DNA of 64,000 bases from Armatimonadota bacterium (GCA_036504095.1 DASXVS010000043.1:62001-126000), one strand, 5' to 3'. Shown: positions 1-8,062, counted from the first letter of the stretch. Notes: a model not told the origin generated them from the sequence alone. A program made the numbers and translations.

Positions 1-150
1 ACGGCGGTCGATTTGATCGAGGATACGAAGCGCGAAATCGAGCTTGGTGCCCTCTTCAGCCTCTTCGTCGAACCAGGCGGTCATGTCCTCGATGTAGGAC
101 ATTGCGGATTCGCATTCGCGCAGGTCATCCGGGGTCAGGTCCGTATTCAT
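1..150 (-). CDS. Hypothetical protein, N-terminal part (runs off the window)
   Basis: An ATG at 150-148 opens a frame of 50 codons with no stop before the left edge of the window. The visible part begins MNTDLTPDDLRECESAMS and is acidic, with a mixed helical character (later residues include FDEEAEEGTKLDFALR). I recognise no domain. No strong ribosome binding site precedes the ATG. The codons look like those of real genes here, and rpmB lies upstream on the same strand. Function unknown. Confidence 0.55.
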   Translation of the reverse strand, partial: MNTDLTPDDLRECESAMSYIEDMTAWFDEEAEEGTKLDFALRILDQIDRR

Positions 151-261
151 AGCATGCGTGAAGGCCCGCCACTGAACGACCATTTCACATGGAGTTCAGC
201 GCCGGGCCCGATTTCAACTCTGGCTGATGATGACTCAGCAGTCCGATACCAGGAGCCTGGT

Positions 262-352
262 GAATCACCGAGTCATCGAGTGAATGAGTGAACGTGTCAA
301 TATGCTGGCAGCCATCATTGACTCGTTGACTCATCGACCGATTGACGCATCA
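262..352. repeat. Heptamer-periodic imperfect inverted repeat (GAGTCA type)
   Basis: From 262 the sequence divides into 7-nt words: gaatcac, cgagtca, tcgagtg, aatgagt, gaacgtg, then after a centre near 304-312, ttgactc, gttgact, catcgac, cgattga, cgcatca. The right half is roughly the reverse complement of the left half, about 14 of 19 positions in the best stretch. It lies between the rpmB stop and the partial gene at the left edge and could form a long hairpin. I see nothing else in 151-261. Confidence 0.6.
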
Positions 353-580
353 GGCGGCTGTGGGGGTCTGTAGGCCGTGAAGGCTCTTGCCGGCCTTGAG
401 GCACTTGGCGCAGGCCAGAACGCGCTTCTGATTACCACCGCCGGCGGACACGTGCGTCACCTGGAGGTTCGGCTCGAACCAACGGTTCGTTTTTGGGGCA
501 CGCTGGGCCCACGCGGAGTGGCGGTGGCGATGGCTGCGTCCGGCCATCGCGCCCTTCCCGCAGAAATGGCACTCTCTCAT
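350..580 (-). CDS. rpmB: 50S ribosomal protein L28
   Basis: Structural protein of the large ribosomal subunit. The 76-residue product starts MRECHFCGKG and carries the L28 signature GRSHRH, a basic segment with KTNRWFEPNLQ, and a C-terminal CAKCLK. The CxxC pairs at residues 4-7 and near 58-61 make this the zinc-binding (C+) form of L28. Length is normal for the family. The start is supported by an AAGGAG ribosome binding site about 8 nt upstream (588-593 region). It stands alone, not in a visible ribosomal operon, which is usual for rpmB. Confidence 0.95.
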   Translation of the reverse strand: MRECHFCGKGAMAGRSHRHRHSAWAQRAPKTNRWFEPNLQVTHVSAGGGNQKRVLACAKCLKAGKSLHGLQTPTAA

Positions 581-938
581 TAGAATATCGCTCCTTCATC
601 CACGCGGCCTGCGTTACCGTTGCCGGCCGCACCAAATAACTAAATGAACTGCATAACCCCGCGGCGGGCGAAACCCGACGGCGCTCTCACGCGTTAACAT
701 CCGCGGATGAGGTTGTGCAAACCATTCCATAATACCATGTTGAACGCCCCTTCGGCAAACGGAGTTGCAGGGCTGAGGGGATCGGGCCGAGGGCTGAGGA
801 GTGTAGGCGCGATGTCAGGCAAGTGGACGTCCTGGGCGAAGCGGAGGATCTCGTCGTGACGCGAGATGTTTCGCTGCGCTCAACATGGCATTACCTCGGA
901 CCTCACCTCTCAGCCCTCAGCCCTCAGCCCTAGAAACT
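581..938. other. Intergenic region between divergent rpmB and the CBS-DUF1385 gene
   Basis: This 358-base gap holds the rpmB ribosome binding site at its left end and a heptamer inverted repeat (770-933) at its right end. Between them I see no convincing open frame, tRNA or riboswitch. An AT-richer patch around 640-660 and 725-745 could hold promoters for rpmB, but no hexamer pair is convincing. A short inverted repeat atctcg/cgagat lies near 848-870, between the two arms of the larger repeat. Confidence 0.4.
770..930. repeat. Heptamer inverted repeat, GGGCTGA / TCAGCCC arms
   Basis: The left arm contains the word GGGCTGA exactly at 770-776 and 791-797, in phase with the variants ggggatc and gggccga. 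The right arm contains its exact reverse complement TCAGCCC three times in a row at 910-930. The arms are about 105 nt apart, and a smaller hairpin lies inside. The right arm ends 8 nt before the chosen ATG of the CBS-DUF1385 gene. The layout resembles a small MITE-like element without a gene. Confidence 0.6.
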
Positions 939-2039
939 ATGGATACACGACTCCCAATTGGATACATCGCAACGAACGGCGTGTGGCTCGAGCCTTCGGA
1001 CTCTCTGAGCCATGCGGTCGATGTGCTGGGCGATTCGCCGTCCGGCGCCGTGCCGGTGCTTGAGGGCGGATCGCTCTGCGGCCTGGTCTCCGATCGCGAG
1101 GTGGCGCGGGGTGTACTGATGGGACCCGCGGCGACCGTGGGCGATGTTATGACGCGCGCGGTACCCATCGTCCCATCCGAAATGCCGATTCAGGATGGCC
1201 TTGCCCTGTTGGCGGAAACCGATTTTCCGGCGCTCCCCGTCGCCACTCCGGAGGGCCGGTTTCTGGGCACGATCGGCCGCGGCGAACTGCTGCGGTCCAT
1301 CTACCTCCGCCGCCGGCCAAAGCAGATCGGAGGGATGGCGACGCCGCTGGGCGTCTACCTTTCCGACGGGACCTTCAGAGGCGGCGCCAGCGACATCGCC
1401 CTGGTCCTCACGGGGGTCTTCCTCTTCATCGGCACGGTGGTGTCGATGGGTCTTTCGGGGCTGGCGGCCTGGGCATGGGTTCGGCTTGGCCTGCCCCGGG
1501 TGTACACGCAATGGGTGTCGACGGCTGCGTGGACGCTGGCGTTCGCTCTCTGGTTCCGGCTCTCGTGGGTTGCGGGGTATCACGCGGCGGAGCACCAGAC
1601 CGTGCATGCGATCGAGCGGAACGAGGCGCTGACGCTTGAGCGGGTCGCGCAGATGCCGAGGCCGCACCCGCGCTGCGGGACCAACCTGGTTGTGCTGGCA
1701 TCGGTATTCGTCACAATGTACGCGTGGATGGGCGTGGATCCGCTGGTGGCGGGCATCATCAGCCTCATCATCTACCGGTTTCTCGGCCACTGGGTTCAGT
1801 TGCATATCACCACCAAACCGGCGACGCGGCGGCAGCTGGAATCGGGAATTCGCGCCGGCGAACAACTGCTGGAACGATACCAGGGCGGCGCGCCCCCTGC
1901 ACGCTTCGGGGTATTCCACCGAATCTGGAATATGGGCCTGGTGCAGGTGGCTATCGGCAATATCGGCCCTACGCTGCTGCTGCCGCTGCTCGCGCCGTAC
2001 GTGCCCTTTGTCGAACGGCTGTTGAGATACCTACAATAA
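939..2039 (+). CDS. CBS-domain / DUF1385 fusion membrane protein
   Basis: The first ~130 residues form a tandem CBS pair (Bateman module), with segments such as VPVLEGGSLCGLVSDREVA and LPVATPEGRFLGTIGRGELL. The second half has several hydrophobic stretches and the DUF1385 hallmarks YHAAEHQTVHAIE and HPRCGTN, which in that family form a likely metal site (His, Glu, His, Cys). CBS pairs usually bind adenine nucleotides, so the membrane part may respond to energy state; that is inference. The function of DUF1385 is unknown. I chose the ATG at 939 (366 residues) because the 18 extra codons back to 885 are made of the upstream repeat. Confidence 0.8.
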   Translation: MDTRLPIGYIATNGVWLEPSDSLSHAVDVLGDSPSGAVPVLEGGSLCGLVSDREVARGVLMGPAATVGDVMTRAVPIVPSEMPIQDGLALLAETDFPALPVATPEGRFLGTIGRGELLRSIYLRRRPKQIGGMATPLGVYLSDGTFRGGASDIALVLTGVFLFIGTVVSMGLSGLAAWAWVRLGLPRVYTQWVSTAAWTLAFALWFRLSWVAGYHAAEHQTVHAIERNEALTLERVAQMPRPHPRCGTNLVVLASVFVTMYAWMGVDPLVAGIISLIIYRFLGHWVQLHITTKPATRRQLESGIRAGEQLLERYQGGAPPARFGVFHRIWNMGLVQVAIGNIGPTLLLPLLAPYVPFVERLLRYLQ

Positions 2040-2199
2040 CGAACCGAAGCGTCACCGCTGGGATTCCCGTTCCGTCCTACGGGCGTCCCGACCCGGTGCA
2101 GACAGGCACGCGGCGTCGCTGTTTCTGTCGTGGCCGGAGCGTACCGCGCCCGCACCCGTGACAGCCCACCGGAAGACACTTTTGAGGAGAACACCTTTC

Positions 2200-3291
2200 A
2201 TGAAATGGACACGCTTGGCGACGGCCGCCCTGCTCGTTGCCGCTGTCCCCGCGCTGGCTCAGAACGTTCCCGTTCGTATCAGCAAGCCGGCGCCGGAACA
2301 GACTGTGCGCGGGAATGTCCCAATCGTCATCAACGCCGCCGCCGTGCCCGACACCGGGTACATGATCGTCGAGATCAACGACAAATTCGTGGCGGCCGTT
2401 GCGCCGGAAGCCGGGCAGAGCACAGTGAAGTTCTACTGGGATACCAAGGCTCCTCTGGCCGATTCCGAGGAAGCGCCGCGCGATGGTCAGTACACGATCC
2501 GCGTGAGGACCTTCACCCCGGATTTCCGCTTCGCCCGCAGCAATGAACTGAACGTTTACCTCCGAAACCACATCAGCATCCCGGCGAGCAAAGGCGTGAA
2601 CCTCCGTTACATCTATCGCCCGGATGACATCATCACGCTGGACGAGAAGGTCTCCGCGAAGTCGGCGGGTATGGATGTCTACGCGGCCGACGTCCCCGTG
2701 ACCCTTGAGGTCGGAGACGTAGCCAACGGCGTCGCCGAAGCGCGCGAGAAGATTGCCCGGAACGCCACGGAGTCGGTGACCGGAGCCCAGCAGGTATTCG
2801 CCGCCGCCGGACGCTCCTATCTCGTGAACCTGCACTCGAACGGTGTGGTGACGCCGGGCCCGAGGATGAAGAAGGCCGGTGTGGAGCCGGTTTCCTCGCT
2901 CCTCACGTTCCCGTCTACCCCGGTTCGCGTGGGGGACACCTGGAGCAATTTCCTCACGATCACACCTTTCTACAACGGCGTAACCAGCGCCCAGGTGTCC
3001 GCGAACCACAAACTCACCGGCCTCGAATACTACGGCGGCCGCCCCGCGGCGAAGATCGAATCCAGCATGGACGGCGACGCCAGCGTGACGCTGCAGGGAG
3101 TCTCCTCGAAGATACACTTCAAGGGCACCAGGATAACTTACTTCGATTACGTGAAGGGCCGGCTTCTGCACTCCGTGGATACGCTTTCCGCCGATTTCGG
3201 GAGCGGCGCGGGTAACAACCCCGTGGCCGGCGCCGGTAGCGGGGCGTCCGGCGGCGCGCTGAATATGACCATCGTCACGGCCGCCAAATAA
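2200..3291 (+). CDS. Secreted protein with N-terminal Ig-like domain, unknown function
   Basis: The 363-residue product begins MKWTRLATAALLVAAVPALAQ, a clear signal peptide cut after AQ. Residues ~20-130 look like a bacterial Ig/cadherin-type beta-sandwich (PVRISKPAPEQTVRGNVPIV, then GYMIVEINDKFVAAV and DGQYTIRVRTF). The remainder is beta-rich with Gly/Ala-rich ends and no motif I can assign. The start at 2200 is supported by a GAGGAG ribosome binding site 10 nt upstream; an in-frame start at 2158 lacks one and would bury the signal peptide. Probably an exported envelope or extracellular protein. Confidence 0.75.
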   Translation: MKWTRLATAALLVAAVPALAQNVPVRISKPAPEQTVRGNVPIVINAAAVPDTGYMIVEINDKFVAAVAPEAGQSTVKFYWDTKAPLADSEEAPRDGQYTIRVRTFTPDFRFARSNELNVYLRNHISIPASKGVNLRYIYRPDDIITLDEKVSAKSAGMDVYAADVPVTLEVGDVANGVAEAREKIARNATESVTGAQQVFAAAGRSYLVNLHSNGVVTPGPRMKKAGVEPVSSLLTFPSTPVRVGDTWSNFLTITPFYNGVTSAQVSANHKLTGLEYYGGRPAAKIESSMDGDASVTLQGVSSKIHFKGTRITYFDYVKGRLLHSVDTLSADFGSGAGNNPVAGAGSGASGGALNMTIVTAAK

Positions 3292-3303
3292 GCATCGGAT
3301 CGT

Positions 3304-3410
3304 CACAGGGACACAAAGGCGCAAAGGGCTTCACCTTTGCGGAGCCGGCCCGTTCGGAGCCGGTCAAGCCGGGCGAAGCGCCCGGTCTCCAGAGCCTTTG
3401 TGTCCTTGTG
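3304..3410. repeat. 107-nt inverted-repeat element, CACAAAGG type, with internal hairpins
   Basis: Terminal arms at 3304-3320 and 3394-3410 are complementary at 16 of 17 positions (core GGACACAAAGGC / GCCTTTGTGTCC). Inside are a hairpin with CGCAAAGG / CCTTTGCG arms (3320-3341) and another with CCGGGC / GCCCGG arms (3369-3385). There is no open frame. It fills almost the whole gap before tatC and could fold into a cruciform or multi-stem RNA. The arms are related to the one-sided CACAGAGG run at 45849. Confidence 0.75.
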
Positions 3411-3422
3411 TATTGAGGCACC

Positions 3423-4178
3423 ATGGCCAGTTCGCCAGAAAAGATCAGGAAGCAGCGGGTCCCGCGTCACGAACGCGAGATGGAAGTGATGGAGCACCTG
3501 TCCGAACTGCGTGCCCGCCTGCTCCGTTCCGTGGGCGTCATCGTCGCGGCTTGCTTCATCGTCTGGTACTATTACAACCCCATCTACCATTTCTTCACGC
3601 AGCCGTTCGTCCACGAGCTGTCCAAGCACGGCGGAAGGATCATCTTCAGCAACTGGCTGGAAGGCTTCTTCGTGCGGATGAAGGTCTCGGTGTACGGCGG
3701 GATTGTGGTGTCCGCGCCGTTCTGGATCATCGAGCTCTGGGGGTTTGTGGCGCCGGCGCTGACACCGGAAGAACGAAAACCCATCCGTTTTCTGGCGCCG
3801 CTGACGGTAGTGCTATTCGCCTGCGGAGTCACTCTGGCGCACCTGGTGCTCCCTCTGGCGTTTCGATGGGCCATGGCCTACATCCCACCGGATGTGCAAT
3901 TGCTTCAGCACGTGAACGACTACATCGAACTGCTCGCCAAGATGTATCTTGCGTTCGGGCTTTGCTTCGAGCTGCCGGTTTTACTGATTTTCCTGGCGAA
4001 GGTGGGGATCATAGACGGCGCCCTGATGCGTCAGTACTGGCGGCAGGCGGTGATGGTTATCATGATCGTCGCGGCCGTTGTGACCCCGAGCAACGATCCG
4101 GTTACGATGCTGATGTGCGCTGTGCCGATGGCCTTCCTTTACCTGATCAGCATTGTGCTCGTTGAGAGGATGACTTGA
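3423..4178 (+). CDS. tatC: Sec-independent protein translocase subunit TatC
   Basis: TatC is the membrane receptor for twin-arginine signal peptides. The 251-residue product has six hydrophobic segments, the N-terminal EHLSELR motif (residues 24-30), and the segments FWIIELWGFVAPALTPEERK and PSNDPVTMLM, all typical of TatC. Length is normal. The start has a GAGG ribosome binding site just upstream. No tatA/tatB gene is adjacent, so the partner subunits must be elsewhere. The following Smr gene lies 67 bp downstream on the same strand. Confidence 0.95.
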   Translation: MASSPEKIRKQRVPRHEREMEVMEHLSELRARLLRSVGVIVAACFIVWYYYNPIYHFFTQPFVHELSKHGGRIIFSNWLEGFFVRMKVSVYGGIVVSAPFWIIELWGFVAPALTPEERKPIRFLAPLTVVLFACGVTLAHLVLPLAFRWAMAYIPPDVQLLQHVNDYIELLAKMYLAFGLCFELPVLLIFLAKVGIIDGALMRQYWRQAVMVIMIVAAVVTPSNDPVTMLMCAVPMAFLYLISIVLVERMT

Positions 4179-4245
4179 CGCTTCCCGCCCGCTTCCCGCC
4201 CATGGTACCCGGCGCGATGGATTCCGCCGAAAGAAACCACGTCCA

Positions 4246-4692
4246 ATGAAGCAGATCGACCTTCACGGGATGACCTGGGCTGAAGCGCGCGAGGTTGTGG
4301 TTGAGGCGTACAACGAATCCGTCCAGGATGGCTCGTTCGACACGCTGGATATCGTTCATGGATACGGCGCGAGCGGGCAGGGCGGCAAGATGCGTCTCGC
4401 ACTGCGCACATTCCTCACAACCCACGGTGTTTTCTTCCATAGTGGCGAGACGCTCGACCGCAATCCGGGGCACACTCTGGTCGTTCCCGAAGTGCCCCTG
4501 CCGGGCGTTCCCGACCGCCTCCAAATGGATGTCCTCCGATATTGCGAAACCCCGAAGACGAGGGAGCAGATTGCCGGCAAGTACCGGCGCAGCGGCGCCC
4601 CCGCCGTCGATGCCGCGATCAAGGCTCTCGTCGGTTCGAAGATGCTGCGCGTAATCAACGAGGGCAAGGTCAGGAAGTACGCGGCCGGGTAG
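4246..4692 (+). CDS. Smr-domain protein with C-terminal winged helix
   Basis: Residues 1-~90 form an Smr (small MutS-related) domain. The two catalytic-type motifs of endonucleolytic Smr domains are both present: DLHG (residues 5-8) and HGYG (residues 38-41). Residues ~95-148 (TREQIAGKYRRSG...RKYAAG) look like a winged-helix DNA-binding domain of the kind used to monitor small repeated elements. The 148-residue protein is far too short to be MutS2. Its stop is 42 bp before the MrfA-like helicase on the same strand, so a joint role in nucleic-acid repair or quality control is plausible inference. Confidence 0.75.
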   Translation: MKQIDLHGMTWAEAREVVVEAYNESVQDGSFDTLDIVHGYGASGQGGKMRLALRTFLTTHGVFFHSGETLDRNPGHTLVVPEVPLPGVPDRLQMDVLRYCETPKTREQIAGKYRRSGAPAVDAAIKALVGSKMLRVINEGKVRKYAAG

Positions 4693-4734
4693 AACGCTTG
4701 CGCTTGTGCCGCGTCCCGCGTCCACAATGAAGCC

Positions 4735-7107
4735 GTGGACGTTACCCATTTCCTGAACACCCTTCGCGGCTCGCGGGACTACGCGGGCCAGATCGCGCAT
4801 ATCGAGGAGATCCCTCCGCGCGGCGCCGCGTTCGCAGACCTCGACGCGCCTCTTGATGAGCGACTGCGCGACGCGATCCGGCGCGCGGGCGTCCACCGCT
4901 TCTACTCGCACCAGGCGGCCTCCATCAACGCGGCGCGCTCCGGCGAAAACGTCGTCACCGTCACGTCTACCGCCAGCGGAAAGACGATGTGCTATAGCGT
5001 CCCGGTGCTGGACGATCTGCTGCGGCACCCGAACCACCGCGCCCTGTTCATCTTTCCAACCAAGGCGCTGGCGCAGGACCAGTTGGCCAAACTGAACGGC
5101 CTGCATCTGCCCGGCCTCGTGGCGGCGACGTTCGATGGCGATACCCCCCGCGAAGACCGCGCCACGATCAAGCGCTCGACCGCGATCCTGCTGACGAATC
5201 CGGATATGCTCAGCGTGGGCATCCTTCCCTACCACGCGTCCTGGGCGGCATTCCTCCGCAACCTGCGCTATATCGTCATCGACGAAGTCCACGCGTACCG
5301 AGGCGTTTTCGGGTCTCACGTGGCCAATGTGATGCGCCGTCTGCGGCGCGTCTGCGCGCGCTACGGCGCCAAACCGCAGTTCCTGTGCAGCAGCGCGACC
5401 ATCGCCAATCCGGAGGAACTGGTTCGCCACCTCACCGGCTCAAACGCAACGCTGGTCGATACCGACGGCAGCCCCTCCGGCGCGAAGCGCTTCGTGTTCT
5501 GGAACCCTCCCCAGATCGGCTCCGGGGAGGCCGGCCGGAAGAGTACCAACATCGAAACGACCAACCTCTTCGCGACGCTGGTTGAGGAAGGTATCCGGAC
5601 GATCGCTTTTGCGCGCGCCCGGCAGACCGCGGAGATGATCCTTCGGTACACGCGTAACGCCCTGCAGGTGTCCGGCAGCGATCTGGGTGACCGGATCACG
5701 TCCTACCGCGCGGGGTACCGGCCGGAAGAGCGTCGCGAGATCGAACGGCGGCTGTTCAACGGGGACCTTCTGGGTGTTGTCAGCACCAGCGCCCTCGAAT
5801 TGGGGGTCGATATCGGCGGATTGGATGCCTGCATCCTCAACGGCTTTCCCGGCACGGTTGCCAGCACTTGGCAGCAGGCAGGCCGCGCGGGCCGCGGCGC
5901 TCACGAGAGCCTCGCGATCCTTGTGGCGCACGACAATCCGCTCGACCAGTTCCTGATGAGCCGGCCGGATTACTTCTTCGGGCGCTCGCACGAGCATGCC
6001 ATCGTGGACCCGGACAACCTCCATATCCTGCGCCCGCACGTTCGGGCCGCCGCGTACGAACTCCCACTGGCCGATTCCGACGCAAAGTACTTCGGCCTGG
6101 GGATGGCGCTGGTCGTGAAGGAGTTGGAGGAAGAAGGCCAGGTTCGTGGGGTGGGCGCGAGCCTTGAACCCCAGTCTCTTTCCCCGGGCGAGAGGGGTTC
6201 CGTGGATGTGCGCGCGGGCTCGCCCGTTCGCCCGGTGGCGCCCTCACCCGCTCGCGGCGGTCCGTGGGTGTACTGCGGTGGCACCTATCCGGCCGGGGAT
6301 ATCAATATTCGGTCGGCTTCCGGCGACCAGTTCAACATCGTGGAGAGCCCCTCGCGCCGCGTGCTCGGGACAGTGGAAATCGAGAACGTGTTCTTCACGA
6401 TTCACCCCGGCGCCGTGTACCTTCACCAGGGCGAAGCCTATCTCGTGGAAGTGCTTGATATCGACAACAAGTGCGCGTGGGCGGCGCGGTCGGATGTGAA
6501 TTACTACACTCAGCCGCGGGAAAGCAACGCTGTCGATATCGTGAGCGAGCAGAGCCACCGTCGCGCCGGCCGCACGCAGTCGTCATTCGGGACCGTGACC
6601 GTGACGAGCCACGTGACCGGCTACCGCCGGAAGCAGCTCTTCACGGACAGCGTGCTGGAAGTGGAGGACCTGGACCTGCCTCCGCTCACATTCGATACGG
6701 AGGCGCTCTGGTTCGTCATACCGTCCTGGGCCCTGAAGGAACTGGAGGCGGATGGGGTGGACATCGCGGGCGGCCTGCACGCCATCGAGCACGCAACGAT
6801 CGGGCTGATGCCGCTGTACGCCATGTGCGATCGCAACGACATCGGCGGCGTGTCCTACCCCCAGCACCCGGAACTTGGCGTTCCAGCCTGTTTCATCTAC
6901 GACGCTCACCCAGGCGGCGTCGGCATCGCGGAACGCAGCTATGACATGCTGGAAAGCCTCCTCAAGGCCACGCGTGACTGTATCGCCTCGTGCACCTGCG
7001 CGGAGGGGTGCCCTTCGTGCATCCAGTCGCCGAAATGCGGCAACAACAACGAACCGCTCTCCAAGAGCGGCGCCCTGCGGATACTGAACGTGGTATTGGG
7101 CGAGTGA
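4735..7107 (+). CDS. MrfA/YprA-like DEAD/DEAH-box helicase with DUF1998 zinc-cysteine domain
   Basis: A superfamily 2 helicase of 790 residues starting with GTG. Seen motifs: Walker A TSTASGKT (residues 77-84), DEVH (183-186), SSATIANPEE, and helicase-C motifs including LELGVDIGGLDA and QQAGRAGRG. The C-terminal third is the DUF1998 region ending in a four-cysteine cluster (CTCAEGCPSC...KC, ~750-770). Family members such as Bacillus MrfA act in repair of mitomycin-type DNA damage; here the neighbour is an Smr protein rather than an MrfB exonuclease. An odd low-complexity segment (~473-511) interrupts the C-terminal region; see the separate entry. Confidence 0.88.
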   Translation: MDVTHFLNTLRGSRDYAGQIAHIEEIPPRGAAFADLDAPLDERLRDAIRRAGVHRFYSHQAASINAARSGENVVTVTSTASGKTMCYSVPVLDDLLRHPNHRALFIFPTKALAQDQLAKLNGLHLPGLVAATFDGDTPREDRATIKRSTAILLTNPDMLSVGILPYHASWAAFLRNLRYIVIDEVHAYRGVFGSHVANVMRRLRRVCARYGAKPQFLCSSATIANPEELVRHLTGSNATLVDTDGSPSGAKRFVFWNPPQIGSGEAGRKSTNIETTNLFATLVEEGIRTIAFARARQTAEMILRYTRNALQVSGSDLGDRITSYRAGYRPEERREIERRLFNGDLLGVVSTSALELGVDIGGLDACILNGFPGTVASTWQQAGRAGRGAHESLAILVAHDNPLDQFLMSRPDYFFGRSHEHAIVDPDNLHILRPHVRAAAYELPLADSDAKYFGLGMALVVKELEEEGQVRGVGASLEPQSLSPGERGSVDVRAGSPVRPVAPSPARGGPWVYCGGTYPAGDINIRSASGDQFNIVESPSRRVLGTVEIENVFFTIHPGAVYLHQGEAYLVEVLDIDNKCAWAARSDVNYYTQPRESNAVDIVSEQSHRRAGRTQSSFGTVTVTSHVTGYRRKQLFTDSVLEVEDLDLPPLTFDTEALWFVIPSWALKELEADGVDIAGGLHAIEHATIGLMPLYAMCDRNDIGGVSYPQHPELGVPACFIYDAHPGGVGIAERSYDMLESLLKATRDCIASCTCAEGCPSCIQSPKCGNNNEPLSKSGALRILNVVLGE
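6150..6270. repeat. Repeat-like in-frame insertion inside the helicase gene
   Basis: This stretch encodes a Pro/Gly/Ser-rich segment (including LSPGERG and PVAPSPARGG) between otherwise conserved helicase sequence. At DNA level it has an imperfect palindrome around ctctttccccgggcgagag and near-direct repeats ttccgtggatg and gtccgtgggtg (about 6197-6207 and 6260-6270). The composition resembles an intergenic palindromic element rather than a domain. The frame is kept open across it, so the gene is not broken. Confidence 0.5.
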
Positions 7108-7113
7108 GGTGAT

Positions 7114-7176
7114 GAGGAAATGCGGAAATGAGGAAACGAACCGGGTGGGATCGTTTCCTCATTCCCTCATTGACTC
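7114..7176. repeat. Heptamer inverted repeat, GAGGAAATG type
   Basis: Two 26-nt arms, 7114-7139 and 7151-7176, are complementary at 22 of 26 positions around an 11-nt loop. Each arm is a run of variants of gaggaaa / atgagga / aacga words with a 7-nt step. It lies exactly between the stops of two convergent genes (7107 and 7186), so it could act as a bidirectional terminator, although no long T-run follows. Confidence 0.75.
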
Positions 7177-7185
7177 GTTTCCTTG

Positions 7186-7911
7186 TCAGGGTCGTTTCGG
7201 ATTCGGCGGGGTCATCGGCTGGCCGCCGGGGGAGCCAGGGGCTGCCGGAGGAGTGCCGCCCGGCATCATCGCGGGGCCTCCGGGCATCATGCCGGGGCCT
7301 CCGGGCATTATCCCGGGCCGGCCGGGCATCATCCCGGGCCCGCCAGGCATCATCGGCTCGAACTTGGGGGCAAGCGTCTTCAGTTGTTCGCGCTGCGCGG
7401 CCGTGAGGGTTGTGCGATAGAGGGCGGTGAGCCTGAAGTCCGCCATCATGTCGTCGCCTTCCGCTTTCTTGAGATCGCGAACCCTGGCTTCAATCTTGGC
7501 GATGTCCGGCGTATCGGTATCGGCGAGGGTTTGGAGGTCCCGCCGGGTGTTCATCGTCTGCATGCTGCGGTCCATCCGGGTCTTCTGGTCGGCATCCCGG
7601 GCGTCCTGAATGGTCTTCCACTGGGCGTCGCTGACCTTCAGTTCTGCCTTGTTCGTGCGAATCGTCTCGAACAGATACCAGGCTTGATTTCCCATCGGAG
7701 CCATGTAGTGGCCGGGTTGCATCGGCTGCTGGAAGCCGGGCATGGCGACGGGTGTCGGCGGCATTGGCGGCATCGGAGGCACCGGCGGAACAGGCGGGGG
7801 CGGCTGGACCGCCCGGGGCGGTGTTGGCGCCGCGGGCCGCATTGTCTGCGCGCCGGCGACGGTTGCCGAGAGCGCGCCCAGAAGTATCAGACTCCAATGT
7901 AGCGGTTTCAT
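7186..7911 (-). CDS. Periplasmic Spy/CpxP-like protein with collagen-like tail
   Basis: A 241-residue exported protein. The signal peptide is MKPLHWSLILLGALSATVAGAQ. A Pro-rich linker follows (PPPPVPPVPPMPPMPP region, ~25-60), then a helical core (~75-185) containing the LTxxQ motif in TTLTAAQREQLKTL, typical of Spy/CpxP envelope-stress chaperones and CnrX-type metal sensors. The last ~50 residues repeat MPGGPGMMPGRPG-like units, a collagen-like or flexible tail not typical of the family. It is transcribed towards the helicase. The Spy-like call rests on the LTxxQ helix pattern only. Confidence 0.7.
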   Translation of the reverse strand: MKPLHWSLILLGALSATVAGAQTMRPAAPTPPRAVQPPPPVPPVPPMPPMPPTPVAMPGFQQPMQPGHYMAPMGNQAWYLFETIRTNKAELKVSDAQWKTIQDARDADQKTRMDRSMQTMNTRRDLQTLADTDTPDIAKIEARVRDLKKAEGDDMMADFRLTALYRTTLTAAQREQLKTLAPKFEPMMPGGPGMMPGRPGIMPGGPGMMPGGPAMMPGGTPPAAPGSPGGQPMTPPNPKRP

Positions 7912-8056
7912 ATTACCTCCTTGAGAGTGGTCACACCACTGAAGACGCGGGTGAACCGTCAGGGTTCCGTCGCGCTGAAAGCAGCGTTTCGACTCGCCGG
8001 TGAAATCGCCTCAAACGCACGTGGAACCCGGGCGGGCCGGAATCCGTAAATCATTG

Positions 8057-8062
8057 TATAAT
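8057..8062 (+). promoter_or_regulatory. Candidate -10 element (TATAAT) for the TPM operon
   Basis: A perfect TATAAT lies 39 nt before the chosen start of the TPM gene, in an AT-rich patch within an otherwise GC-rich gap. No good -35 hexamer is visible at 16-18 nt upstream, so the call rests on the -10 and its position. Confidence 0.5.

Noticed and set aside
2077-5430. Long minus-strand frames opposite the secreted protein, Smr and helicase genes
   Set aside because: They cross gene boundaries, are antisense to genes with clear motifs, and show typical GC-driven shadow composition.
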